Below are positions 1 through 7,648 of a stretch of 64,000 nucleotides of DNA, piece by piece; position 1 is the stretch's first letter, and every line of letters starts with the position of its first letter. A program made the position numbers and the translations under genes. This DNA comes from JAAFHB01 sp963677935 (GTDB lineage: Bacteria; Bacteroidota; Bacteroidia; Bacteroidales; Prolixibacteraceae): contig CAXXEH010000003.1 of the NCBI GenBank assembly GCA_963677935.2, forward strand, positions 2,418,001-2,482,000, in the 5' to 3' direction. The notes below the pieces were generated by a model. The model saw nothing but the letters and a program-made list of their open reading frames with translations, did not search any database and was not told the origin of the DNA.

Positions 1-1054
1 TGCTTCCACCACTGGCAGCTGTATTTTTTGTTATTCCACTTACAGTAAATGTTGTCAGAACGGGGGGGGTGAGCGCTATTGTTGTAAATGAAACAGCGCT
101 CCCGTATCCTGTGCCATTACTATTGGTCGCATAGGCACGCACATAATAGGTTGTACCTGGTAATAAATCATTTAGATTGGTTGTGAAAATTCCGGCGCCT
201 GTTCCTTCTGTTGTTTTGCTGTCTGAAATGGTTGGCGTGGCCCCTGTACTCCAGCAAACACCACGGGCAGTAATCATTGAACCTCCATCGTTTGTAATGT
301 TTCCGCCACTTTTCGCGGTAGAATAGGTTATAACACTTACATCGGCAGTTGTTAAAACAGGTAGTGTCAGCGCTAATGTGCTAAATGAGACAGCGCTCCC
401 GTAACTTGTACCATCACTATTGGTGGCATATGCGCGAAGATAATAGGTTGTGCCTGGCAATAAACCAATTGGACTACTGATATAACTTCCGGCACCCGTT
501 CCATCTGTTGTTTTGCTGGCTGCAATAGTTGGCGTGGTACCCGTACTCCAGCAAACTCCACGTACAGATACGGTAAGACCTCCATCGCTCGTGATGTTTC
601 CACCACTTTTAGCACTTGTATAACTGATTCCACTTACATCGGAGGTTATTAAAACGGGTGGAGTGAGTGCTGATGTTGTAAATGAAACAGCGCTCCCGTA
701 TCCTGTACCATCACCATTGGTAGCAAATGCCCGCAGATTATAGGTGGTGCCCGGCAATAATCCTGTTAAATTGCTGGTAAAACTTCCGTTACCTGGCCCA
801 TCGGATGTTTTGGCGTCTGAAATAGTTGGCGTGGCCCCTGTACTCCAGCAAACACCGCGTGCAATAATGGTCAGACCTTTATCGTCGGTGATACTTCCTC
901 CACTGATCGCAGAAATTTTCGTTATTCCATTTACAGCTGATGTTGTTATTACAGGAGCTCCTTTTACCTTATCCTTTTTACAACCATTCGTAATAATTAA
1001 TAAAAATCCAATGGCAATGAACAGATAAATCCAAATACTGCTTTCTTTTCTCAT
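1..1054 (-). CDS. Lipoprotein with 99-residue tandem repeats (partial, runs off left edge)
   Basis: The start is ATG at 1054 and the frame stays open to the window edge, so the C-terminus is missing. The first 25 residues form a lipoprotein signal: a charged MRKESS start, a hydrophobic stretch, then TNGC-KKD with Cys25 as the likely lipidated residue. The rest is a tandem repeat. The words RGVCWSTG and GSAVSFTT recur, and matching positions at 842, 545 and 248 are exactly 297 bp (99 codons) apart; a fourth copy enters at the edge. The repeats look like Ig/fibronectin-type modules found in Bacteroidota surface lipoproteins, which often carry a catalytic or ligand-binding domain beyond the repeats. 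That part is not visible. A run of eight C's on the coding strand near 62-69 is in frame here but could slip. Confidence 0.85.
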   Translation of the reverse strand, partial: MRKESSIWIYLFIAIGFLLIITNGCKKDKVKGAPVITTSAVNGITKISAISGGSITDDKGLTIIARGVCWSTGATPTISDAKTSDGPGNGSFTSNLTGLLPGTTYNLRAFATNGDGTGYGSAVSFTTSALTPPVLITSDVSGISYTSAKSGGNITSDGGLTVSVRGVCWSTGTTPTIAASKTTDGTGAGSYISSPIGLLPGTTYYLRAYATNSDGTSYGSAVSFSTLALTLPVLTTADVSVITYSTAKSGGNITNDGGSMITARGVCWSTGATPTISDSKTTEGTGAGIFTTNLNDLLPGTTYYVRAYATNSNGTGYGSAVSFTTIALTPPVLTTFTVSGITKNTAASGGS

Positions 1055-1275
1055 TTTACTTTAAGATTATTATTTCGTTTCAGAATGATTTGTTATCCCA
1101 TTTCCAGTGAAGGTGAATTAGGTACAACAGGTCACGGGATTATTGATTTAATACCGTAAAAGTAGCTTAATTGCAATTACAAAATAAATATTAGGAATTT
1201 ATTTTATGTAAATATTTTGTGGTTATACTTCTGGATTCAACGGGATTTGAATTCAAAATTATGTCAGAACTATTT

Positions 1276-1500
1276 TCAAGTTGAGATCTTCCTTCCGGTT
1301 AATGTAAATTTGAGTACCAGTGTTGTAGATTTCCTTACGGTCATTGCTTTTTTAGCTAAAGCTACTATGCCAAAGCAAACACCTTTTATGGTATTACCTG
1401 GATTTGGGTTGACCTTATGAACGGCAACCTAGCTTCTATTGAACACGCTGAGTGTCAAATTATCGCCCAAAGCCAATCTAAAAACTAAAACGACTAAGAT
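1276..1500 (-). pseudogene. Possible decayed coding remnant
   Basis: The 445-base stretch between the lipoprotein gene and the next frame has no intact gene. On the minus strand one frame reads like protein (GDNLTLSVFNRS, then an in-frame TAG, then AVHKVNPNPGNT and LVLKFTLTGRKIST before a TGA). I do not recognise the family. It lies downstream of the GH43 remnant on the same strand and may be another scrap of the same lost locus. The evidence is only the protein-like composition, so this is weak. Confidence 0.2.
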
Positions 1501-1769
1501 TAGATTTTTGTTGCTGCGAGTTTTTGGAGATACTGATCACTTAAATAATCTACAATCTCATGATAAGTTCGTCCGTTTTTAGTTACCCAATCAAAAATCT
1601 TCCATCGAAGGCAGGAAAGTAACGAATTTTCAATCCAATAAAAGAATTTCGTATGGCAACAGAAGTGTTCCATCTTTTTCATCCTGAGATACAAGTCAAG
1701 ACCATCAGATCCGTCGTGCCATAAATCAACTATGTGAAAACAAGTTGCAAATGTAAGAAAATCGGACAA
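1500..1769 (-). CDS. Hypothetical 89-residue protein, doubtful
   Basis: An open frame with an ATG start and no recognised family. It is rich in Cys, His and Trp in its first half and has a helical-looking tail (YHEIVDYLSDQYLQKL). No signal peptide, membrane segment or ribosome binding site is visible. It sits between two decayed segments on the same strand, so it may be a chance frame or a fragment of a lost gene. Confidence 0.25.
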   Translation of the reverse strand: MSDFLTFATCFHIVDLWHDGSDGLDLYLRMKKMEHFCCHTKFFYWIENSLLSCLRWKIFDWVTKNGRTYHEIVDYLSDQYLQKLAATKI

Positions 1770-1870
1770 AATTAAAATTGAAGGTTAGTTTACCTCAATT
1801 ATCTTTCTCCCCTTTTTAATACCATTTTCGTTAAATTCATCTATCGTAAAATAATATTTTTGAAGTTTGT

Positions 1871-2155
1871 TTAAACATCAAGTTCATTGCCATACAATGG
1901 TTTTGTATTTGAACCACCATAATAAAAGTACAACCGACCATCATCGTCAAGGAACAAATAATACTCACCCTTAAACAAAATCATCTCAGGGTCAGCAGCT
2001 TCGCGTCGTGAAGGATCATTCAGACAAAACCGATAACTAAGGTTCAAAGGGTTACAGATTGTGGATTGCTTTGAGAATGTGGTTACAACAGCTGATTGAC
2101 CAAATGACAGGGTTGTTATTGCAAATAATACAATAACAGGTAATACCTTTTTCAT
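1871..2155 (-). pseudogene. Remnant of a GH43-type secreted glycosidase
   Basis: The frame from ATG at 2155 encodes a signal peptide (MKKVLPVIVLFAITTLSFGQ), then ADPEMILFKGEYYLF, then directly DDDGRLYFYYGG and PLYGNELDV before TAA. In family 43 glycoside hydrolases the ADP...KGEYYLF motif holds the first catalytic Asp, and the DDDG..Y.Y.G motif comes roughly a hundred residues later. Here they are fused, and the protein stops at 94 residues against about 300 or more for the family. This is an internally deleted, truncated remnant that has lost most of the five-bladed propeller and should be inactive. It lies just after the beta-helix gene, so the two may once have formed a glycan-degradation operon. 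Confidence 0.65.
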
Positions 2156-2207
2156 CGATAACAAATATTCTAAAATGAATTTTCCGGATAAACTGGTTTG
2201 TTTGAAG

Positions 2208-3722
2208 CTATTTAGCTGCCCCATTATAGGCTCCAATGGATGGCGCTTCCGAAACCGGAATCACATTTCCCCAAAAATCTTTATTTATGGTATCCTGGAC
2301 GATTTTCCCTTGAGAAAAACAAGGTGAACCTTTCAAAAGTTGATATCCAGTCAGGGTCTCAATTCCATTTTTTCCCGTTCCAGGATGAATAAATTTCGGA
2401 TTCTCAGTTACCTTATTGGTGTCGTTGACAGGAGCAACTAACCCACCAAAATAAGAATTGTGGTCGAAAATATTGTTATTCCATTTGCCACCTTTTGCCC
2501 AGAAAATATTATTATAAAAAATATTGTTGCTACTATTTTTTATAATAATTGTATCGGTAGAATAGAATATATTATTGTACACCAGATTCTTCCCTTTCAT
2601 AAGGTTCAGATAATCAAACCTGCCATCATTTTGGCTGATATTGAATCGTATAATATTACCAGTGTTGGTTTCTTCCGGCGAGCAGCAATCCAGAAAAAAT
2701 CCACCTTCATTGTCATGAGAATAGTTGTACTGGAAAATCGTTGTTCCGGAGACGACAATATCATTATCGAAGGATTGTCCATCACCTACAAATCTGCGGG
2801 TATGACATACCTCGTTATACTGGACAATTCCGTTGCGATGACGAGAAGGCCACAGACCAGCAATAAAATCAGTTCCATTGTTACCCGATTCGCCGGGGAT
2901 ATCTCCGTTTTTGCCAAGCTGTCCGGCGCCATCTACAAAATTATATTCGATAAGCTCATTGTCAGTACCAAGAATAAGAATGCCATCTGCACCGGTGCGT
3001 AATACCGAATTTCGGCGTATAATAACATTACTACTCAAATTATTCCAGTTCATTGAGCCATCTGCCTTCTCGCCCTGTCCCCAGAAACTTATGCCAATAC
3101 CAACAATATCTGTTACTTGATTTCCTTCGATTAACACATGATCCATTTTACCAGGCTCGGCAACTTTGACATAAATACCCCCAACGCCATAAAAAGAAGG
3201 TATGGTTGTTCCTTTAGGTTGTCTAACATATGAGGCATAAACATGGTGAATGCTATTATTCTTTATATAAATCCGGTGTTTGATCAGACTATCATTTGAT
3301 AATACATAAATTCCCCAGCGAGTACCCATTACGGTGGTAGTATTTATAACTTCCATATTTTGTATCGTCCAATATTCCTGATTGTATAGCCGGATAGCTG
3401 CCGAGTTTTCAACTCCTAGTGCATCAATAATTGGTTTTGAACCTGTACCATATGCATCTATTACAATCTGAGCTTTTTCATTTCCCGAACCTTTTGGCCA
3501 TAGTTCACCAAAAGCTTTTGTACCTCGCTTGAACAGAATAGAATCGCCTGGTTTGAAGGTAAAACGATTTACTGCGCTGAGGGTATTCCATGGATTTTTC
3601 AATGAACCATTGCCGTTCTGTGGAGCAGAACAATCGATATAGTAATTTGTAATAGTATTGCTTTGGCATTCAGTATTGTCAGAATACCATACAACCATGA
3701 GAAAAAGAAATATGGTTATCAT
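2208..3722 (-). CDS. Secreted right-handed beta-helix protein (pectate-lyase-like fold)
   Basis: 504 residues. A short hydrophobic N-terminus (MITIFLFLMVVW) is a probable signal peptide. Then comes YYIDCSAPQNGNGSLKNPWN, the entry motif of many parallel beta-helix carbohydrate-active proteins (compare G.G....P...L..A). The central part has successive rungs of the Asn-rich N-I-I-R-x-N type (HRIYIKNNSIHHV, VLIEGNQVTDI, NVIIRRNSVLRT), ending with SIGAYNGAAK. This fits polysaccharide lyases and epimerases of the beta-helix class, but the substrate cannot be told. A decayed GH43 gene follows on the same strand. The start used is the first ATG; no ribosome binding site decides it. Confidence 0.75.
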   Translation of the reverse strand: MITIFLFLMVVWYSDNTECQSNTITNYYIDCSAPQNGNGSLKNPWNTLSAVNRFTFKPGDSILFKRGTKAFGELWPKGSGNEKAQIVIDAYGTGSKPIIDALGVENSAAIRLYNQEYWTIQNMEVINTTTVMGTRWGIYVLSNDSLIKHRIYIKNNSIHHVYASYVRQPKGTTIPSFYGVGGIYVKVAEPGKMDHVLIEGNQVTDIVGIGISFWGQGEKADGSMNWNNLSSNVIIRRNSVLRTGADGILILGTDNELIEYNFVDGAGQLGKNGDIPGESGNNGTDFIAGLWPSRHRNGIVQYNEVCHTRRFVGDGQSFDNDIVVSGTTIFQYNYSHDNEGGFFLDCCSPEETNTGNIIRFNISQNDGRFDYLNLMKGKNLVYNNIFYSTDTIIIKNSSNNIFYNNIFWAKGGKWNNNIFDHNSYFGGLVAPVNDTNKVTENPKFIHPGTGKNGIETLTGYQLLKGSPCFSQGKIVQDTINKDFWGNVIPVSEAPSIGAYNGAAK

Positions 3723-3909
3723 TTATTACTTGTTTTTATTCATTTACGCCGCAAGATAATTGTGTCTTACATAACGATCATCAAAAGTATGTTAAATAAA
3801 TGAAAAATAACTAGACTGTATTACAACTGAAAAATCTGAAAGATAATTTTAATTTGACAGCAGGGACTGCGGGTCAATAAAAAAAGGCTTATATTTATCT
3901 CACTTTGAG

Positions 3910-4734
3910 TTAGAAAATACCCTTTTCAAAAGCAGCGATTAAATCACCTGAAATACTCACACCAGAAGCATGGGGCGGCAGGTTTCCCCGTGTAAACCAC
4001 CCTGCTTCTTTGATTTCATTTTCCTCAATTATTATTGGTTGAGTATCGTCAGCCTCCGCAGTAAAACCCAGCATGAGTGAGCCGGAAAAGGGCCAGGGCT
4101 GACTTTTACAATATTTTAGGTTCCAGACATCCAATCCAACTTCTTCTTTCACTTCTCTTATGACTGTTTCTTCAATTGATTCTCCAACATCAACATAACC
4201 GGCAATGAGCGCATAAAAATCACCTTTATAGTTTTTGCCCTTGGCCAGTAATATTTTATTGTTGCAGGTGATCGCTACAATAACGGCAGGTGATATTTTA
4301 GGAAAAATCACCAGATTGCAAATGGGACAAATAGTTGCCCTCTCCTCCTTTTTCAATTCTGTTTTGGAGCCGCATCTTCCACAATACCTATTATTATTGT
4401 GCCAGGTCATCAATTGATGTCCCACAGACCCAATCCAGGCAAACTCTTTGTTCTTCAGGTTTCGTAAAATAAAAATGTCATGGAATTCAAATGTCGGATG
4501 ATTTAGATCAGATCCAATCCATCCAAAACAATCAATGGAATTGATTGAAAACAAATAAACAGGCGATTCTACCCTTCCAGTAAAATCTCTTTTTCTTGGG
4601 ATTTCATAATCATCGACTGTTTTCTTTAATAACACCTGGTTATCCCTGTAGCACAATAAAAAATCTTCATCCCCTATTTCGTGATCATGAAAATAGGTGT
4701 TATCGAAAATGCCAGGGCTTATTTCATTCAACAT
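3910..4734 (-). CDS. nudC: NAD(H) pyrophosphatase, Nudix family
   Basis: 274 residues, close to the E. coli NudC length. The protein has the expected order: a variable N-terminal domain, a zinc ribbon (Cys118, Cys121, Cys136 and Cys139 in CGRCG and CPICN), then the Nudix domain with the box from Gly179 to Leu201 (GYVDVGE...REVKEEVGL) and the following SQPWPF motif that marks the NADH-pyrophosphatase subgroup. The family hydrolyses NAD(H) to NMN(H) and AMP and also removes NAD caps from RNA. The gene stands alone, with 150 or more bases on each side, so it is probably monocistronic. Confidence 0.93.
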   Translation of the reverse strand: MLNEISPGIFDNTYFHDHEIGDEDFLLCYRDNQVLLKKTVDDYEIPRKRDFTGRVESPVYLFSINSIDCFGWIGSDLNHPTFEFHDIFILRNLKNKEFAWIGSVGHQLMTWHNNNRYCGRCGSKTELKKEERATICPICNLVIFPKISPAVIVAITCNNKILLAKGKNYKGDFYALIAGYVDVGESIEETVIREVKEEVGLDVWNLKYCKSQPWPFSGSLMLGFTAEADDTQPIIIEENEIKEAGWFTRGNLPPHASGVSISGDLIAAFEKGIF

Positions 4735-4891
4735 CCATTCTATTTTTAATTTATATATTCTGACTTCTTAAAAAACAACCTTTACATCACATACCCAAAT
4801 CACGGTCTATCATTTAAAAAATCACCAGGGAAGCAATGGTTACTAATTCCTCTACGGAAAACAATGCGTATCAGTCTTAAAACTAGTTACT

Positions 4892-5497
4892 TTAATTTTT
4901 TTCATTAGCCGTAACATTCTTATAAACACCGAAATTAATTTTTTTTATTTGCTCGGCAGCATTGGAAATAAAGTTGGTAACCGTTTCAGATTTAACTTTT
5001 CCGGTAAAACTTATCTTAGCCAATGCCGAACCCGTATAAATAAAAAATTTCGCATTTGTAGAATACTCAGTACGGCCGGTTGGGCCCGATATTGTATTGA
5101 TACATTCAGCCGATTTACCTTGAATGACTAACGAACCTCCGGCTAAATCATTATAAGGGCCCTTCCCTAAAAATGCCTCCTTTTGTTGATCATCCGCCTT
5201 CATCATCTTTATCATATCTATCTGACTTTTGCCAAGCTCCGTAGAAATGTCATACCAGTCAATTTCGATTGAAAATTTGCCAAATTCCGCATCAGAACAT
5301 GCATCAATATTTTTAATCCCCTCTGTTAAAAAAATTCGAACCATAAAGTCCATTCCTGTAACAGATCTGATTATAATGCTTCGTGAATCAGCCAATTCAA
5401 CAGGTAATAATTTATTTAAATCGTTTGTGAGTTGTGCTTGTGATTCAAAGTGCAGACTTAAAAGGGACAATGTTAAAATTAAAAATTTCTGTTTCAT
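4892..5497 (-). CDS. Exported protein of unknown function
   Basis: 201 residues with a clear signal peptide (MKQKFLILTLSLLSLHFESQAQ). No family is recognised. The mature part has no obvious membrane segment or repeats and contains SGPTGRTEYSTNAKFFIYTG and an Asn/Lys-rich tail. It probably acts in the periplasm or at the cell surface. It does not share an operon with its neighbours: nudC lies 157 bases downstream and the hicAB pair is divergent. Confidence 0.7.
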   Translation of the reverse strand: MKQKFLILTLSLLSLHFESQAQLTNDLNKLLPVELADSRSIIIRSVTGMDFMVRIFLTEGIKNIDACSDAEFGKFSIEIDWYDISTELGKSQIDMIKMMKADDQQKEAFLGKGPYNDLAGGSLVIQGKSAECINTISGPTGRTEYSTNAKFFIYTGSALAKISFTGKVKSETVTNFISNAAEQIKKINFGVYKNVTANEKN

Positions 5498-5700
5498 GGT
5501 TTTTGCATTTAAATATGATAAGATAAAAATACAACAAAATTTCGTTGGAAAATCATCCTTTGTCTGGTTTAAAGTTTATGTTGCAGCTAAAAGGAATGCT
5601 TCACCACTTGCAGGAAATAAATTATCCGTTCTGTCTGCCAGCACAAATATATAAAGATTCAAAATTGCAACTAAATAGTAGTGACAATCAGAAAATGATG

Positions 5701-5708
5701 TATTTTTG
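5701..5708 (+). promoter_or_regulatory. Candidate -7 element ahead of hicA
   Basis: TATTTTTG matches the Bacteroidota TAnnTTTG -7 consensus and lies 14 bases before the hicA ATG. No well-spaced TTTG -33 box is visible. Confidence 0.3.
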
Positions 5709-5722
5709 TAAAAAGTGACGCA

Positions 5723-5965
5723 ATGTCGAAAACTGAAAAATTGATTGTGCGTTTATTGTCACAACCTAAAGACTTTACATATTCTGAACTAAAAACAGTA
5801 CTTACCTTTTGGGGTTATAAAGAAGTTCAGGGTGAAGGGTCAAGGGTTTGTTTTTATCGTGAAACACATCAAATCAAGCTTCACAAGCCACACCCTGGTA
5901 ACACACTCAAGAGATATCAAATTGGGTTGATTATTGATGAACTTACGAAAGAAGGTTTAATTTAA
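5723..5965 (+). CDS. hicA: HicA-family toxin (mRNA interferase)
   Basis: 80 residues, the normal HicA size. The fold is a small double-stranded-RNA-binding-like domain. The segment LHKPHPGNTLKRYQIGLI carries the conserved His thought to be catalytic in the YcfA/HicA family. The toxin cleaves mRNA in the cytoplasm and is held inactive by HicB. It is followed 15 bases later by the cognate hicB in the usual toxin-first order. The pair is probably autoregulated by the HicB DNA-binding domain. Confidence 0.88.
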   Translation: MSKTEKLIVRLLSQPKDFTYSELKTVLTFWGYKEVQGEGSRVCFYRETHQIKLHKPHPGNTLKRYQIGLIIDELTKEGLI

Positions 5966-5967
5966 CA

Positions 5968-5974
5968 GGAGGAT
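5968..5974 (+). promoter_or_regulatory. Strong Shine-Dalgarno of hicB
   Basis: AGGAGGA lies seven bases before the hicB ATG. Most genes in this window lack such a site, so it supports this start and suggests strong translation of the antitoxin or an outside origin of the pair. Confidence 0.7.
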
Positions 5975-5980
5975 AATGAG

Positions 5981-6316
5981 ATGAAAGATGTTATAAATTA
6001 CAGGGGATTTATCGGTTCTGTTCGCTTTTCTGCTGAAGATAGTGTTTTTTATGGGAAAGTTGAGGGTATTGCGGATTTGGTAACCTTCGAGGGGGATTCG
6101 GTGAAGGACCTAACCGCCGCGTTTCATTATATGGTGGACGAACATATTAAAGATTGTGAAACCCTGGATATTGCACCGGAAAAGAGTTATAAAGGGAGTT
6201 TTAATATCCGGCTTACGCCTGAGCTTCATAAACAAATTGCTATTTCAGCAAAAATGCGGGGGATTTCAATCAATAAATTTGTTAGTGAAGCCTTAATGCA
6301 AAATTTAACTCACTGA
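5981..6316 (+). CDS. hicB: HicB-family antitoxin
   Basis: 111 residues. The N-terminal part (YRGFIGSVRFSAEDSVFYGKV) is the partially degraded RNase-H-like domain that covers HicA. The C-terminal part from about residue 70 (SFNIRLTPELHKQIAISAKM, then SINKFVSEAL) is a ribbon-helix-helix/Arc-type DNA-binding domain. It neutralises the HicA toxin and probably represses the hicAB promoter. The start at 5981 is fixed by the strong Shine-Dalgarno just upstream. It converges with the MFS permease gene 11 bases downstream. Confidence 0.88.
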   Translation: MKDVINYRGFIGSVRFSAEDSVFYGKVEGIADLVTFEGDSVKDLTAAFHYMVDEHIKDCETLDIAPEKSYKGSFNIRLTPELHKQIAISAKMRGISINKFVSEALMQNLTH

Positions 6317-6327
6317 TAAAGCACATT

Positions 6328-7515
6328 TTAGTGCATCGCCTTAATCTTTGAAACCAAAAGTGTAATGCAAAATCCGAAGATACCAATCACGGCAAAGGAG
6401 TAGCGTAATCCGGCAGCGGCTGAGATATAACCAATAAGGGGAGGACCCATCAGGAAACCGAGGAAGCTAACACTCGAAACGGTGGCTAAGGCAATTCCGG
6501 GGGCTACTTTACCTTGCCTTCCGGCTGCGCTGTAAACCGAGGGGACGATGCTGGAGACTCCCAATCCGACCATCATAAAACCTATTGTGGAAGTAACCAG
6601 ATAGGGGAATAATACAGAGATAAAAAGCCCCGAAGAGATCATGATTCCGCTTACCTGAAGCAGCCGTTTCCTGCCGAACCGCAAAACAAGTCCGTCGGCT
6701 ATAAATCTTCCCGCTGACATCATGATCATAAATGAGGTATAACCCAATATGACAAGGGAAGATGGGGCTTGAACCACATCTTTAAAGTAGACGCCGCTCC
6801 AGTCGAACATCGCACCTTCACTGGCCATACTGCAAAATCCGATTACCCCTAACTGCAATAAAGTACTGTCAGGTTTCGAGAAAAGTCGTTTTTTTGAGGA
6901 TGCCATTGTGGGTGTGGCTTTCCCCTGTACCAGTTTACCGGCGTTCAGCGAAATGATCACAACTACCAGGCTAACAACAATCCAGAAATGGGTATAGGGC
7001 GGAACTTTCAGATGGATCATTATAAGACCGACGAGGGCGCCTGTGAAACCGGCTATGCTCCACCCTCCATGAAATGCAGACATGATTGGGCGGTTGTAAA
7101 TCTTTTCGGTCGCAATTCCCTGTGTATTAATAGAGATATTACACATATTTCCAAAAATGCCGAACAGGAAGAGTCCTGTTGCAAGTTGCCATCCGTTAGT
7201 AGCAAGTCCCAGATTGGTAAGACAAAGGGTATAAGCAGGAAGAGCGAATAGGATTACTTTGCGGCTTCCAAAGCGGGTAACCAATCTTCCTGAAAAGGGC
7301 ATCATCAGGAACTGACCAACAGGCAAGGCGAACAAGATCGTCCCCAAAGCTGCATCAGTTAGCTTTAATGCGGTTTTAATATCAGGAATTCTGCTTGCCC
7401 ATGTGGCAAAGCAAAGTCCCATACAAAAATAGGTGAGTGCAACAGCAATCCTTATCCGTTTTTTATTGGGGTATTTATCGGGAAGAATTTGCGAAATTGC
7501 GATATTTGAATTCAT
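6328..7515 (-). CDS. MFS permease, YbjJ-like
   Basis: 395 residues with about twelve hydrophobic segments in two halves. The loop after segment 2 reads GRLVTRFGSRK, the MFS signature motif A, and a weaker copy (DGLVLRFGRKR) lies in the second half. The N-terminal YFCMGLCFATWASRIPDIK matches a subgroup of inner-membrane permeases annotated as YbjJ- or FucP-like. The substrate is unknown. The gene lies downstream of the helicase gene on the same strand but is separated from it by a terminator, so it is probably its own unit. Confidence 0.8.
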   Translation of the reverse strand: MNSNIAISQILPDKYPNKKRIRIAVALTYFCMGLCFATWASRIPDIKTALKLTDAALGTILFALPVGQFLMMPFSGRLVTRFGSRKVILFALPAYTLCLTNLGLATNGWQLATGLFLFGIFGNMCNISINTQGIATEKIYNRPIMSAFHGGWSIAGFTGALVGLIMIHLKVPPYTHFWIVVSLVVVIISLNAGKLVQGKATPTMASSKKRLFSKPDSTLLQLGVIGFCSMASEGAMFDWSGVYFKDVVQAPSSLVILGYTSFMIMMSAGRFIADGLVLRFGRKRLLQVSGIMISSGLFISVLFPYLVTSTIGFMMVGLGVSSIVPSVYSAAGRQGKVAPGIALATVSSVSFLGFLMGPPLIGYISAAAGLRYSFAVIGIFGFCITLLVSKIKAMH

Positions 7516-7598
7516 TTAATCTATTTTTATCTGCTAAAATAGCTAAATCACTCCTGAGAAAAGCTTGATTCATCTTTTTCCTCAAGAATGTTTAAATT

Positions 7599-7635
7599 AA
7601 GAAGCCGGAAGCTTTTCGCATTCCGGCTTCTTTTA
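7599..7635 (-). terminator. Intrinsic terminator of the helicase gene
   Basis: A perfect 10-bp stem (GAAGCCGGAA / TTCCGGCTTC) with a 10-base loop lies 14 bases past the helicase stop. U-rich tracts follow on both strands. Confidence 0.75.
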
Positions 7636-7648
7636 ACATATTAAAAGT

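Noticed and set aside
744..1028. 94-codon plus-strand frame opposite the lipoprotein
   Set aside because: The minus strand carries a clear repeat protein with a signal peptide; this is its shadow.
2460..3002. 180-codon plus-strand frame
   Set aside because: It is antisense to the beta-helix gene, whose repeats and signal peptide are convincing.
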